Assembly: GCA_965214085.1 (NCBI GenBank)
Contig: OZ243937.1
Span: forward strand, 3,286,001 to 3,350,000
Length of the DNA: 64,000 nt
Direction: 5' to 3'
DNA from: UBA6055 sp965214085
GTDB lineage: Bacteria > Chloroflexota > Anaerolineae > Aggregatilineales > Phototrophicaceae
Numbering within the stretch: the first letter of the stretch is position 1; the number at the start of each line of letters is the position of its first letter. The notes under the pieces were generated by a model. That model worked only from the letters and a program-made list of their open reading frames with translations. It searched no databases and was not told the origin of the DNA. A program made the position numbers and the translations under genes. Shown here in pieces: positions 26,949-35,550 of the stretch.

Positions 26949-27743
26949 ATGAAGGATCAGGTATCGCTAAGCGCCGGCATAGGCAACTTTTATGAATGCG
27001 TTGAATTGGCTTGCCAGCGCGGCTTGGGCATCGAGTTCATGGCTTTCTCCGTGCCGCAGATCCTCGATGGCGACTGGCGCAAACTGGACAAGGAATACAA
27101 AGCCGCTGTCGCCGATGTGCCCGGCCCGCTGACGATGCACGGTCCCTTTATGGATTTGACCTCCGGCAGCCCGGATGAACGCATCAATATGGTGACCTAT
27201 GGCCGCTACGAGCATGTCATACGCATCGCCGCGGGCCTGGGCGTCAAGCAAGTCGTCTTCCACGCCAATTACATCGGCCTGCTGCACAATGACTTTTATC
27301 GGCAGGGCTGGCACCAACGGAATGTAGATTTTTGGGGTCCGCTCGGCGATTACGCCCAAGCCTATGATGTCGTGGTCGCCATCGAGAATATGTGGGAATT
27401 CGACCCGACCATCATCGGCAACCTCTTGAGCGAGCTCGATCATCCCTGTTTGAAGGCTTGTATCGATGTCGGGCACGCCACACTATTCTCCGACCCCGGC
27501 ATCAGCTTGGAAAACTGGCTGGATACCATGCGCCCCTGGGTCATCGAAGTGCATATGAACAACAACAACGGCGTCATGGATGAACATTACGGCTTTGACT
27601 GGGAACAAGGCGTCCTGGACTACGCGCGGATCCTGCCGCAATTACGCCAATTGCCCGCTGATCCGGTGCTGGTGCTGGAAATGGATCGCATCGCCGATAT
27701 GCAAGCCAGCCTGCGCTATTTTGAGCTGGGCGAAGCCGATTAA
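26949..27743 (+). CDS. Sugar phosphate isomerase/epimerase (AP endonuclease 2-like TIM barrel)
   Basis: 264 residues from ATG 26949 (AAGAAG upstream; an earlier in-frame start lacks homology-like sequence). TIM-barrel cues are ACQRGLGIEFMAF, PLTMHGPFMDLTSGSPD, AAGLGVKQVVFHANYIG, VVAIENMWEFDP and LKACIDVGHATLF, which supply the Glu/Asp/His metal ligands. MRPWVIEVHMNNNNG carries a further His. Acts on sugars or inositol-type substrates, and the exact one is unknown. Confidence 0.82.
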   Translation: MKDQVSLSAGIGNFYECVELACQRGLGIEFMAFSVPQILDGDWRKLDKEYKAAVADVPGPLTMHGPFMDLTSGSPDERINMVTYGRYEHVIRIAAGLGVKQVVFHANYIGLLHNDFYRQGWHQRNVDFWGPLGDYAQAYDVVVAIENMWEFDPTIIGNLLSELDHPCLKACIDVGHATLFSDPGISLENWLDTMRPWVIEVHMNNNNGVMDEHYGFDWEQGVLDYARILPQLRQLPADPVLVLEMDRIADMQASLRYFELGEAD

Positions 27744-27747
27744 ATTC

Positions 27748-28001
27748 AGAGCAACCGCATCAAAAAGTATCTGCGAAACTATGAACCTAATACTAACTTT
27801 AATATAACCACAGAGACACAGAGAGCACTGAGAAAAGTCAATCATCTATATTTGCTGTCAAATTGCACTTCAATTTTGTACCCTGTGATAGGCATATTCA
27901 TCCATATGTATATCGCAACTAGAGGTGTTTTGTCCCGAAAAAACTTAATCTCTGTGCTCTCGGTTCCTCTGTGGTGAAAAATATATTGATGAGATTGCTC
28001 T
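27748..28001. repeat. Repeat family B, copy B2
   Basis: 254 bp. Ends AGAGCAACCGCATCAA and, on the other strand, AGAGCAATCTCATCAA. Both ends carry A instead of G at the third base of the family terminus, so pairing is kept. The subterminal motif ACCACAGAGACACAGAGAGC is followed near the other end by CTCTGTGCTCTCGG and CTCTGTGGTGAAA. The central 120 bp closely matches B3. Confidence 0.82.
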
Positions 28002-28023
28002 GGATAAAATTGCGGCGGGGCAA

Positions 28024-29292
28024 TCAGGCATCGTCAGTGGCGGCTTCGCTCTGAGAGGCGGCTGCCCGGCCGGCAAAGCTCGGCTCGCATTGGGGGATGA
28101 CCGTCTCGATATCGGCGGCAAATTGCTGATAGCCGCCTTCCAGCGCCAAGCGCAAGCCGGGCCCCAGATAATCCAGCGCGCGCGCGCAATCGCCCAGCAG
28201 AATCTGTGAGAAACCCGCCCAATAATAGTGCTGCGGATTCTGGCTGCCCAGCTCGATGGCGCGCTCAAAGGACAGCGCCGCTTCGTCGATAGAGCCCAGC
28301 TTGTTCTGCATATAGCCCAGCCAGAAGTGGCACTCCCGATTCTCCGCATTAAAATCGACGCAATCTTGCAAGTAGCGCTGCGCCTGCGCCGGATTGCCAA
28401 AGGCGCCCCAATGCCCCTTGCCTATGAGCAGCAAGGCGGCTTCGTTGCTGGGGTTGGCTTCCAGCACATCGTTGAGGAAGTCCAGCGCCACCTCATAATT
28501 GCGCAGGTTGCTCTCCAGGATGGCGATGTCCACCGCGTAGAGATTCATGTTGTCCGCCATGCCATAGGCGGTCTGGAAATCTTGGCGGGCGCCATCAAAA
28601 TCGTAGCGGTATTCCTGGCGGATGAGGCCGCGCGCGCGATAGGCCTCGGCGCTTTCGGGGTCATTGAGCAGCAATTCGTCCACCAGCGCTTCGCCGCGTT
28701 CGGCTTGCCCCAAGCTCAGGTATATCTCGGCCAGATAGGCTTGCGCGCGGCTGTTATCCGGGTCGAGCTCCAGGGCGTGCAAAGCGCTGACGAGCGCCTC
28801 TTTCGCCCGCCGCTGCCAATCCAGCGCCCAAGCGTGGATGGCCCAGGCTTCGGGGTTGAAGGGGTCGGCATTGATGGCGCGCTCGGCAAACTCGGCGGCT
28901 TCGGCATAGCGGCTGCTGTTGATCAGCCCCAGGGCGATGCGGCGATAAATTTCAACCGAGTTGGGCAGCGCCGGCGCAATCTCTTGATACAGGCCAGTCG
29001 CGTTGCCCAGCGAACCCCGCCGCCAGTAATTGTCGGCTTCGATCAGCTGATTGCGCGGGTCCTTGGTCGGCGTTGGCTCGGGCAGGGACAAGACAGCCGC
29101 CCGATCTTCCAATGCGCGGATGGCGCCAAAGAGCGCCTGCTGCACAACCGGCGCGAATACCTCCCGATTCAGCGCCACGCCGATGCCGATGAAGATCAGG
29201 GCGAGCATCAGCAGATAGAAGGTCAAGCGGCGGCAGCTGACAATGCTGCGCCGTTGGATGCCGCGATACTTCTTGGGCGTGCGTATCTGCAC
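28024..29292 (-). CDS. TPR-repeat protein with N-terminal membrane anchor
   Basis: 422 residues from a GTG with GAGGCGG before it. A basic N-terminus is followed by one membrane span at about 26-44 (FYLLMLALIFIGIGVAL), then about eight tetratricopeptide repeats. Examples are YAEAAEFAERAINADPFNPEAW, AKEALVSALHALELDPDNSRA and YEVALDFLNDVLEANPSNEAA. TPR arrays bind other proteins, so this is probably a membrane-tethered scaffold. HAD hydrolase gene 15 bases upstream on the same strand. Confidence 0.87.
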   Translation of the reverse strand: MQIRTPKKYRGIQRRSIVSCRRLTFYLLMLALIFIGIGVALNREVFAPVVQQALFGAIRALEDRAAVLSLPEPTPTKDPRNQLIEADNYWRRGSLGNATGLYQEIAPALPNSVEIYRRIALGLINSSRYAEAAEFAERAINADPFNPEAWAIHAWALDWQRRAKEALVSALHALELDPDNSRAQAYLAEIYLSLGQAERGEALVDELLLNDPESAEAYRARGLIRQEYRYDFDGARQDFQTAYGMADNMNLYAVDIAILESNLRNYEVALDFLNDVLEANPSNEAALLLIGKGHWGAFGNPAQAQRYLQDCVDFNAENRECHFWLGYMQNKLGSIDEAALSFERAIELGSQNPQHYYWAGFSQILLGDCARALDYLGPGLRLALEGGYQQFAADIETVIPQCEPSFAGRAAASQSEAATDDA

Positions 29293-29307
29293 GGGCCGCC
29301 TCGCGCC

Positions 29308-29985
29308 TTAGTTCAGCACCAACTCCATAAACGTACTCAAATCAGCCAGCAAGAAATCGGGGTCGCTGCCGATGAGCTTGTCGCGTTTGGCATAGCCGGT
29401 GCAGACGGCGACAGCCACGGCGTCAATAGCGCGCGCCGCCTGGATATCCGCCGGCGTATCCCCGATGACGATGAGCTCGGCGCCGTTGAGATCGCGGCCC
29501 AGGTGCGCCCCCGCCCGCTGCCGCGCCAGCCGCGTCAAGTCGTCGCGCTGGGGCGATTCGTTGCCGTAAGCGCCGATGACAAACCAATCCGGCGCGTAGC
29601 CAGCCATCTCCAACTTGATGGCGGCCGTCAGCGATGTATTGCCGGTCACCAAGCCGATGAGAATATCGTCGCGCCCGCGCAGCGCCTGGACCAGCTCCAT
29701 GGCATGGGGGCAGGGGTCGGCTGTGTAGCTGCCGCTGATCTCGCGCATATATCGGGCCATCACCGCTTCGTATGTGGGCATGTCGCGGCCGATATCGGCG
29801 CTGGAATAGCCGTGCGGCGCCAGCAAATCGGCCAGAATGCCCCAGTCGGTCTTGCCGCCAAAGACGTGGCTGTCCAGGTCGCCGGTTACCCCGAAGCACT
29901 CCTGCATGGCGCGGCGCTTGGCCTCCCGCCCGATGCCGCGGCTGATGAGCAGCGTGCCGTCAATATCAAAGAGGATGACTTTCAT
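29308..29985 (-). CDS. HAD-family hydrolase (phosphoglycolate phosphatase-like)
   Basis: 225 residues. Motif I is ILFDIDGTLL with Asp7 and Asp9, motif II LVTGNTS (Thr), and motif IV VIGDTPADIQAARAI. A helical cap domain lies between. Hydrolyses a small phosphate ester, and the substrate is not defined. Likely cotranscribed with the TPR gene. A C/G-rich inverted repeat (29989-30107) lies just before its start. Confidence 0.87.
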   Translation of the reverse strand: MKVILFDIDGTLLISRGIGREAKRRAMQECFGVTGDLDSHVFGGKTDWGILADLLAPHGYSSADIGRDMPTYEAVMARYMREISGSYTADPCPHAMELVQALRGRDDILIGLVTGNTSLTAAIKLEMAGYAPDWFVIGAYGNESPQRDDLTRLARQRAGAHLGRDLNGAELIVIGDTPADIQAARAIDAVAVAVCTGYAKRDKLIGSDPDFLLADLSTFMELVLN

Positions 29986-29988
29986 GAT

Positions 29989-30107
29989 GCCCCCACCCTA
30001 AATCCCTCCCCCACAAGGAGGGAGGGACTTTCGTCGCCGTTTACGGTCTCACTATCTTTAGCTCTCCTTCCCTCTTTATGGGGGAAGGGGCTGGGGGATG
30101 GGGGCAA
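29989..30107. repeat. C/G-rich inverted repeat element
   Basis: CCCACCCTAAATCCCTCCCC near the left and GGGGGAAGGGGCTGGGGGAT near the right can pair imperfectly, and a smaller hairpin (CTCCCCCACAAGGAGGGAGG) sits inside the left arm. Related C-runs occur at about 21761 and 54971. Probably a family of intergenic palindromes. Confidence 0.55.
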
Positions 30108-30142
30108 ACAGGCGAGCGTATTGAGTTCGTTCGCTGTCATTG

Positions 30143-30433
30143 CTACTCCAGACCTTCCATCACAATGAACGAAGCTTCGGCGGCGCCTTGGCGGACTTTG
30201 ATGGCCGCCTGGTATTCGTCTGAGTTGTACATGCGGCGGGCGGCGTCGACGCTGTCGAATTTGAGCATGACGATGCGGTCGCTGGTTTGCGGGCCCTCGA
30301 GCACGACTTTTTCGCCGCCGCGGATGATGAATTGCCCGCCGAATTTCTCGACGATAGCGGGCGTCAGCTTCATGTACTCCTGATATTGCTGCATGTCGCT
30401 CACCTTGGCGCGCACGATCAAGTATGCGGGCAT
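30143..30433 (-). CDS. DUF1330 family protein
   Basis: 96 residues. GAGGAGGG stands before two adjacent ATG codons (30436, 30433). The dimeric ferredoxin-like fold is shown by AYLIVRAKVSDMQQYQEYM, GGQFIIRGGEKVVLEG, IVMLKFDSVDAARRMYNSDEY and the closing SFIVMEGL. The function of the family is unknown. Located just upstream of, and divergent from, the tRNA-Sec gene. Confidence 0.88.
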   Translation of the reverse strand: MPAYLIVRAKVSDMQQYQEYMKLTPAIVEKFGGQFIIRGGEKVVLEGPQTSDRIVMLKFDSVDAARRMYNSDEYQAAIKVRQGAAEASFIVMEGLE

Positions 30434-30514
30434 CATGCCCTCCTCTAATTGTAATGGATTTTATCTTGCGGCAATAATAGCGGCGACGGCGGCGGGGATA
30501 CAGGGCGTTTCGGC

Positions 30515-30544
30515 TTGAGGGATGGGCGGGCGAGCGGGTATAAT
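30515..30544 (+). promoter_or_regulatory. Sigma-70-type promoter of the tRNA-Sec gene
   Basis: TTGAGG at 30515-30520, an 18-base spacer, then a perfect TATAAT at 30539-30544, ending 13 bases before the first base of the tRNA. The spacing puts the transcription start at about 30551. Confidence 0.72.
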
Positions 30545-30557
30545 CGTGGGGCGTCGA

Positions 30558-30653
30558 GGGGGTGGATGCGTCCCGGTGGATGCCCCGGTCTTCAAAATCG
30601 GTGGGCGGTTGCGCAGAGCAGGCGCTGGTGGGTTCGACTCCCATGCACTCCCG
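30558..30653 (+). tRNA. selC: tRNA-Sec, anticodon TCA
   Basis: 96 nt, the length of bacterial tRNA-Sec. Anticodon TCA at 30592-30594 lies in the loop CTTCAAA with a five-pair stem (CCGGT/ATCGG, one G-U). The D arm has six pairs (GCGTCC/GGATGC) and a four-base loop CGGT, a hallmark of tRNA-Sec. A long variable arm (about 26 nt with a GCGC/GCGC stem) and a T arm GTGGG-TTCGACT-CCCAT follow. The acceptor GGGGGTGG pairs with GCACTCCC over seven positions, with one G-G mismatch next to the T arm. Discriminator G, CCA not encoded. It inserts selenocysteine at UGA, so selA, selB and selD must be elsewhere in the genome. Confidence 0.92.
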
Positions 30654-30698
30654 TTGGTTTGACAATCCCTAACAGTTGTGATCGAATTGTGTGAGGCG

Positions 30699-30727
30699 AG
30701 CGCGAGGGTGGTTCTCGCGCTTTATTT
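30699..30727 (+). terminator. Rho-independent terminator after tRNA-Sec
   Basis: Eight-pair perfect stem AGCGCGAG / CTCGCGCT around the loop GGTGGTT, followed by TTATTT. It isolates the tRNA from the downstream DUF262 gene and shows that the latter starts later than the first possible GTG at 30678. Confidence 0.82.
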
Positions 30728-30752
30728 GGATCGGATAGAAAGTGCAAGAGCG

Positions 30753-32684
30753 ATGAATTTGATCGGAAGATACACTAGATATGATACTTGGACCGTCGAG
30801 CAACTTGTCGACGCGACAGAAATAGAACCGCGTGGAAACAAAAGAGTAACAATACCGGAATTCCAACGCAGGATAGTTTGGTCAAGACAGAAACAAGAAG
30901 ATCTGATTACATCCATCAAGAATGGCTTCCCATTTGGATCGCTTTTACTGGCCCAAGATAGCGATAGTACTGATACGCAGCTTCAGTTCAAGTTAATTGA
31001 TGGCTTGCAGAGGACGCAAACCTTAAGAAAATATTCTAGTCAACCAAACAGTTCATTTCGTGCTACCGAGATTGCCGATGAGTTAGTCCTCGAAGTCGCG
31101 CATAGCTTAAATGAATGGTCTGACATTGATTGTACCGAAGAAACAAATGTCTCTAAGATTAGAGATATGATTCGAGATTGGATTTGGGATAGACCAGGTT
31201 TTGCTGAAGCAGACGGTTGGAGTGCTATCGGTCTTACTGATAAATTGCTTCGCGACATGCTTGAGTTAGATGAGGACTCATACGACTATTTCATTGCTCG
31301 ACGGGAGTTGACAGACACCGAATGTATGTACCACAAGCGGGTCCAGACATTCCTTGACTCAATCCGCAAGACATCTGACATTGCAACTGTAGAAGTGCCT
31401 GTGATCATATTCGCCGGTCCATCCAGCGAGCTTGCGCATATTTTCACGCTCTTGAATACGCAAGGTATAAGACTGTCCCGCTATGAGATTTATGCTGCAC
31501 AGTGGCTTGATTATCGATACCAAATCGCAAATCTAGAAATCATCGACGCCATATGGAGAAAGTACGCCGAACTACAGAAACATGGATTCAATCTGGATGT
31601 TGCTATCGCGGCACCGAACGAAGCATCTCGCCTTTCGCGAGAATACACGCTTTTTGAATACGTCTTTGGGCTGGGGCAATGTCTCACTCGCAAGTATCAA
31701 GCCTTCTTCAAGCCGGTTAAACCAGACGCTCCGAGCCCAGTCGGCTTCAACCTATTGTCGGCCAGTGTAGGAACAGGGGTTGCCGACAAAGATGTAAAAC
31801 GGCTTCCCGACGAAATGCGCGGACTGGAACTATCCAAACTCGAACAATGCCTTTTGGAATCCGTTGAATTCGTCTATCAAGTGATGCACCCGGTATTGTC
31901 ATGTCAGCGGATTGACAGTAACAAGCTCCCGTATTTTCATAGCGACTTGCAGATTGTTTCTATGGTCGCGGCGGCATTTCGAGTGCGCTACGATCCAAAC
32001 GATCTGTCAGAGCTTGACGGATGGATGGACAGTCGTGTTACTTTGAGCAAAAGCCTGCCTATGCACTATCTTTTCGATATCATACAGGAGTCATGGAAAG
32101 GATCCGGAGATAACAGGCTGCGCGAGATTCTGGCTTCAAATGCATATCTGGAGACTATGCAGACGAAAAACACATGGGAACAGGTGTTGAACATCTGGCA
32201 TGAAGGCCATCTAAGAACCCGTGTACACTCCAACAGTTATGTGAAAGACGACTATTCAGAGTACCTTTTCTTGCGCTATGTCTTCGTATCAAGGTTACAG
32301 GAATCTAAAGGTTTTCATGTTCTGCATATTGTCCCAGTTTCCCGCTTGATTTCACCGCCTAGCCATTATCACGGTATGAAAGGACCCATTAACTCAATAG
32401 GCAACATGGCACTAATGGCGCAAGACGATTTTGTCGACTACGGCGACCTCACGTTTGTTGAGTACCTCAAACGGCTGCAAAGGGAAGGAAAACTGGGTTC
32501 GATACAGTATCATGCTACACTAGAATCGCATGAGAAGCTTCTCGTCTGTTCAGCTAGTCAAATGCCGTCATTAGAACTAAAGAAACGTGAATTTGAGGAG
32601 TTCTTGGTCCGGCGCTTTGAACTGCTCAAAGCCGAGTTCTTTAAGGTTTGGAGCGACCACATCCCGCCCGACCCGCAAACCTAG
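30753..32684 (+). CDS. DUF262 protein with DUF1524-like C-terminus (GmrSD-type)
   Basis: 643 residues from ATG 30753, placed after the tRNA terminator. The N-terminal DUF262 domain has VTIPEFQRRIVWSRQKQEDL, SIKNGFPFGSLLL and the DGxQR motif as LIDGLQRTQTL, followed by LLNTQGIRLSRYEI. The C-terminal segment LHIVPVSRLI...INSIGNMALMAQDD looks like the His-x-x-P..GN-x-x-L core of the DUF1524/HNH nuclease half. GmrSD enzymes are type IV restriction systems that use NTP to cut modified phage DNA. The fusion in one chain is the single-polypeptide form. Lower GC than its neighbours suggests transfer, possibly next to the tRNA gene. Confidence 0.8.
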   Translation: MNLIGRYTRYDTWTVEQLVDATEIEPRGNKRVTIPEFQRRIVWSRQKQEDLITSIKNGFPFGSLLLAQDSDSTDTQLQFKLIDGLQRTQTLRKYSSQPNSSFRATEIADELVLEVAHSLNEWSDIDCTEETNVSKIRDMIRDWIWDRPGFAEADGWSAIGLTDKLLRDMLELDEDSYDYFIARRELTDTECMYHKRVQTFLDSIRKTSDIATVEVPVIIFAGPSSELAHIFTLLNTQGIRLSRYEIYAAQWLDYRYQIANLEIIDAIWRKYAELQKHGFNLDVAIAAPNEASRLSREYTLFEYVFGLGQCLTRKYQAFFKPVKPDAPSPVGFNLLSASVGTGVADKDVKRLPDEMRGLELSKLEQCLLESVEFVYQVMHPVLSCQRIDSNKLPYFHSDLQIVSMVAAAFRVRYDPNDLSELDGWMDSRVTLSKSLPMHYLFDIIQESWKGSGDNRLREILASNAYLETMQTKNTWEQVLNIWHEGHLRTRVHSNSYVKDDYSEYLFLRYVFVSRLQESKGFHVLHIVPVSRLISPPSHYHGMKGPINSIGNMALMAQDDFVDYGDLTFVEYLKRLQREGKLGSIQYHATLESHEKLLVCSASQMPSLELKKREFEEFLVRRFELLKAEFFKVWSDHIPPDPQT

Positions 32685-32719
32685 ACTGGACGAAGCGGCA
32701 ACCGACCGTCGAGCACAAG

Positions 32720-33055
32720 TCATACCAGTTCGAGGCGTCTGAGTATCCGTCGAATTTCATGTGGCCTGACCTCATCGCACTTGGGCTTCAAACAGATAGC
32801 GAGCAAAGTAACCTGGTCTCTACCAACATGGTAGGCGACGCGGAATCCGCCTGACTTCCCTCTTTGCCCGGACGGATTTGCGAGCCGGATTTTATATACT
32901 GCGGCGTCCGCGCCCACCAAGCGCACACCAGGCTTTTCTCCCTTTGCAAGTCGCTCGTGGAGAACGCGAAGCTCTTCGACTAACGAAGGGCGCTTGCGGG
33001 CAAGACGATTTGCTTGCTTGGTGAATCTATTGGGGTAGACGACTTTCAAGCTCAT
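32720..33055 (-). CDS. RelE/ParE-superfamily toxin, paralogue
   Basis: 111 residues from ATG 33055 (or 116 from 33070). Begins MSLKVVYPNRFTKQANRLAR and contains GEKPGVRLVGADAAVYKIRLANPS, then GKSGGFRVAYHV, the blocks shared with the toxin at 10972-11304. Its start lies inside the antitoxin gene. It sits at the right edge of the DUF262 region, in line with a defence or accessory island. Confidence 0.85.
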   Translation of the reverse strand: MSLKVVYPNRFTKQANRLARKRPSLVEELRVLHERLAKGEKPGVRLVGADAAVYKIRLANPSGQRGKSGGFRVAYHVGRDQVTLLAICLKPKCDEVRPHEIRRILRRLELV

Positions 33056-33224
33056 CGTCGTCCAAGCCAAGCTCGATCAGTTGCAGCGCTTCTTCAGCCG
33101 GCAGAACTTTGCCATTCTTCATCTCTTCCAGGCTGACTCGGATATCGTGAAGAAATTCCGCTTGAGCGGTTTCTTCTTCAGTCAATTCTTCTACCAGCGT
33201 CTTGGTTGGCGGCGGGGCTTTCAT
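33027..33224 (-). CDS. Antitoxin-like partner, paralogue
   Basis: 65 residues from ATG 33224 (GGAGAGCAGG upstream; a TTG at 33239 is possible). Acidic, with core EFLHDIRVSLEEMKNGKVLPAEEALQ matching the antitoxin at 11282-11500. The last 29 bases overlap the toxin gene (44 if the toxin starts at 33070). Confidence 0.78.
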   Translation of the reverse strand: MKAPPPTKTLVEELTEEETAQAEFLHDIRVSLEEMKNGKVLPAEEALQLIELGLDDDELESRLPQ

Positions 33225-33317
33225 CGACCTGCTCTCCAAACTTTGAGTAGACTCTCATTATGAACTTGGCTGCAACTCAAGAGTACTCAACTGGCATGAG
33301 ATTTGCAACAGATTCTA

Positions 33318-33941
33318 CTAACCCCGCCGCCCCCGCCGCGGAATCAGACGCCACAGCAGCCGCTGGACGCGCAGAATCAGCAGGTAGCCCTGGGTTTCGC
33401 TGTGGTTGTCGTAGTCGCGGCCGCCGCCGCTGCGCAGGTAATAGCTCAGATCGGCGATGGCTTCGTCGTACTTGAATTGCGCCGCCCGCGTGCGCCCGCG
33501 AATCTCGTAGGCCGCGGTCAGTTGCGGGTTCAGCTTCAGCGCGCGTGTCAGGTCGGCCTCGGCCTCGGCATAGCGGCGCCTTGATTCATAAGCCAGCGCG
33601 CGATTCAGATAAGCCGCTTCAAATTCGGGCTCGATATGAATCGCCATGGTGAAATCGTTGATGGCCGGGTCCGTATCGCGTCGCTCCAGCCGGATCTGGC
33701 CGCGCTCATTGTAGGCGGCGGCTAAGTAGGGCTCGATTTGCAGCGCCTGGTTGACGCTTTGCTCGGCGGCATCCCACTGCCCCAGCGCGCTCAACGCTTC
33801 GGCGCGGCAGAGATAGACGGCGGCCAAGTCGCCCAAGCCGAGTTTGATGGCGCGCTCGAACATGGCGACCGCGTCTGCGAATTCGTCCGCTTCCAGCAGG
33901 CGCAGGCCCAGGTCGAAGTAGTTGTCGGAAAGCGCGTCCAT
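33318..33941 (-). CDS. TPR-repeat protein
   Basis: 207 residues with about five TPR units: FADAVAMFERAIKLGLGDLA, WDAAEQSVNQALQIEPYLAA, TDPAINDFTMAIHIEPEFEA, YAEAEADLTRALKLNPQLTA and YDEAIADLSYYLRSG. The C-terminus is very basic (WRLIPRRGRRG). No signal peptide, so probably a cytoplasmic protein-protein adaptor. Stands alone between the toxin pair and a divergent membrane enzyme. Confidence 0.83.
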   Translation of the reverse strand: MDALSDNYFDLGLRLLEADEFADAVAMFERAIKLGLGDLAAVYLCRAEALSALGQWDAAEQSVNQALQIEPYLAAAYNERGQIRLERRDTDPAINDFTMAIHIEPEFEAAYLNRALAYESRRRYAEAEADLTRALKLNPQLTAAYEIRGRTRAAQFKYDEAIADLSYYLRSGGGRDYDNHSETQGYLLILRVQRLLWRLIPRRGRRG

Positions 33942-34116
33942 CGCAGCGCCCTGGAAATTAAGCGTTATAGTTGCCGATACTGTAGCGCAAATCGCGCTGC
34001 TCGCAAGCGCTTGCAGGCGGGCTTTGCATAGCTGTGGCGCGGCTGCTTGACATAGACAGGTTTCCTGACCGTCTGCTAGGATGTTGACCTAGTCCACCGG
34101 CAGGGAGTCGAACCTT

Positions 34117-35544
34117 TTGGCGCGCCGCTTGCTGATACTCTTGCTCATCGCGCAAGTTCTCACCCATCTCTTTTGGCTGTCGCCGGCCGTGCATTCAGGC
34201 CAGGTCGCCATTCCCTGGATGATGAACCAGGGCAGCGCGCTATTCGACGCCATCTGGGAGCAGCACGCGCCGGGCAGTTCGCTGCTGGGGGCGGCCGCCC
34301 AGCGCTTGCTGAACATCGACCCGGCCCTGCTGGTCAAGCTGCTGAATACGCTGCTGGTGGCCGCGCTGACTGTCATGATTTACTGGCTGGCGCAAAGGCT
34401 GGCGGGCACAGCATCGGCCGGCTTGCTGGCCGCCTTGGTCTGGGCTTGGTGGGAGCCGGTCTACGGCAATGTCATGCTCTACTTCGATACGCTGCTAGCG
34501 CTTTGCCTGCTGGCCGCCCTGCTGATTTACTTCCGCAACGCCGAGCGACCCTCGCCGCGGCAGGTCTTGCTCATGGGCTTGCTGATGGGCGCCGCGACCT
34601 TGTTCAAGCAGCATGCCTGGCTGGCTGTCGCTATCGCGGGCTGCTGGCTGCTGCTGAGCGAGCGCAACTGGAAGACCGCGCTACTCTTCGCCGTCGGCGC
34701 GCTGCTGCTGCCCATGCTGCAATGGCTGACGCTGTTGGCCCAAGGCGCGCTGGAAAGTTACATCTACTGGAATTGGACCTTTAATCTGCGCGGCCTGATG
34801 GACGGCGAGCCGCTGGACGGCGACTTGCTGCGCAAGCTGCTGCTGAGCAATGCGCTGGTTTTCCCTTTCGTCCTGCTGGCGCTGCGCTGGGCGGGCAGGC
34901 GGCTGCTGCTGACGCTGATTTGGCTGTCCGCGCTGATTGTGCTCTATCCGCGCTTCGGCGAAATCCACGCCATGGGGCACCTGCCCTTCGCGGCGGTCAT
35001 GTCCGGCATCGTGCTGGCGAAGGCGCTGCCCGCACTGCCCAATTGGCGCGCCTGGGATACGCCGCGTCTGATATTGGCTGGCCTGAGCATCGGCATCGGC
35101 ATCGGCTGGTTATGGACCGGCGCCGCCAGTTATCTGCACAGTCCGCTCGGGCCCGGGGCCATCCTGGCCTACGACGAATTTCAGTCGCTGGCAACCGAGC
35201 TCAACCAGCGCAAAGTAGCCGGCGACACGCTCTTCGCCCTGCCCGAAACCGACAGCACACCGCAACTGCATCCGCTGACGGGCATGCCCGCGCCCGGCAC
35301 CTGGGTCAAGGGCTGGCGCTGGTACTTCCGCGCCGAGCGTGTGCTGCCGCGCTTGACCGCCGAGTGGGAATCCGAACCGCCCACCTGGATCGTGGTCTTT
35401 CCCGCGCTCATCCGCGACGACAATGTCGGCATCCGCGACTTGCTGGCGATAGTCGCAGCGCGCTACGAACTGGCATTCATCGGCGAGGACATTTACGGTC
35501 ACGGCCGGCCCGAGGTGTATCGGCTGGCGGCCGGGGGCGGATAA
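34117..35544 (+). CDS. Glycosyltransferase family 39-like integral membrane protein (PMT/ArnT type)
   Basis: 475 residues from TTG 34117. About ten membrane spans in the first 340 residues, with the acidic first loop expected of PMT-like enzymes (FDAIWEQHAPGSSLLGAA) and FKQHAWL later. A soluble C-terminal domain follows (YDEFQSLATELNQRKVAGD...). Such enzymes transfer a sugar from polyprenyl phosphate to lipid or protein outside the membrane. Next gene 6 bases downstream, probably cotranscribed. Confidence 0.75.
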   Translation: MARRLLILLLIAQVLTHLFWLSPAVHSGQVAIPWMMNQGSALFDAIWEQHAPGSSLLGAAAQRLLNIDPALLVKLLNTLLVAALTVMIYWLAQRLAGTASAGLLAALVWAWWEPVYGNVMLYFDTLLALCLLAALLIYFRNAERPSPRQVLLMGLLMGAATLFKQHAWLAVAIAGCWLLLSERNWKTALLFAVGALLLPMLQWLTLLAQGALESYIYWNWTFNLRGLMDGEPLDGDLLRKLLLSNALVFPFVLLALRWAGRRLLLTLIWLSALIVLYPRFGEIHAMGHLPFAAVMSGIVLAKALPALPNWRAWDTPRLILAGLSIGIGIGWLWTGAASYLHSPLGPGAILAYDEFQSLATELNQRKVAGDTLFALPETDSTPQLHPLTGMPAPGTWVKGWRWYFRAERVLPRLTAEWESEPPTWIVVFPALIRDDNVGIRDLLAIVAARYELAFIGEDIYGHGRPEVYRLAAGGG

Positions 35545-35550
35545 GCCCGC

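Noticed and set aside
28228..30168. Open frame of about 646 codons on the plus strand
   Set aside because: Antisense to the TPR and HAD genes, whose motifs are unambiguous.
30678..30752. Earlier GTG start for the DUF262 protein
   Set aside because: It would place the tRNA terminator hairpin inside the coding sequence and adds 25 residues with no family similarity. ATG 30753 is preferred.
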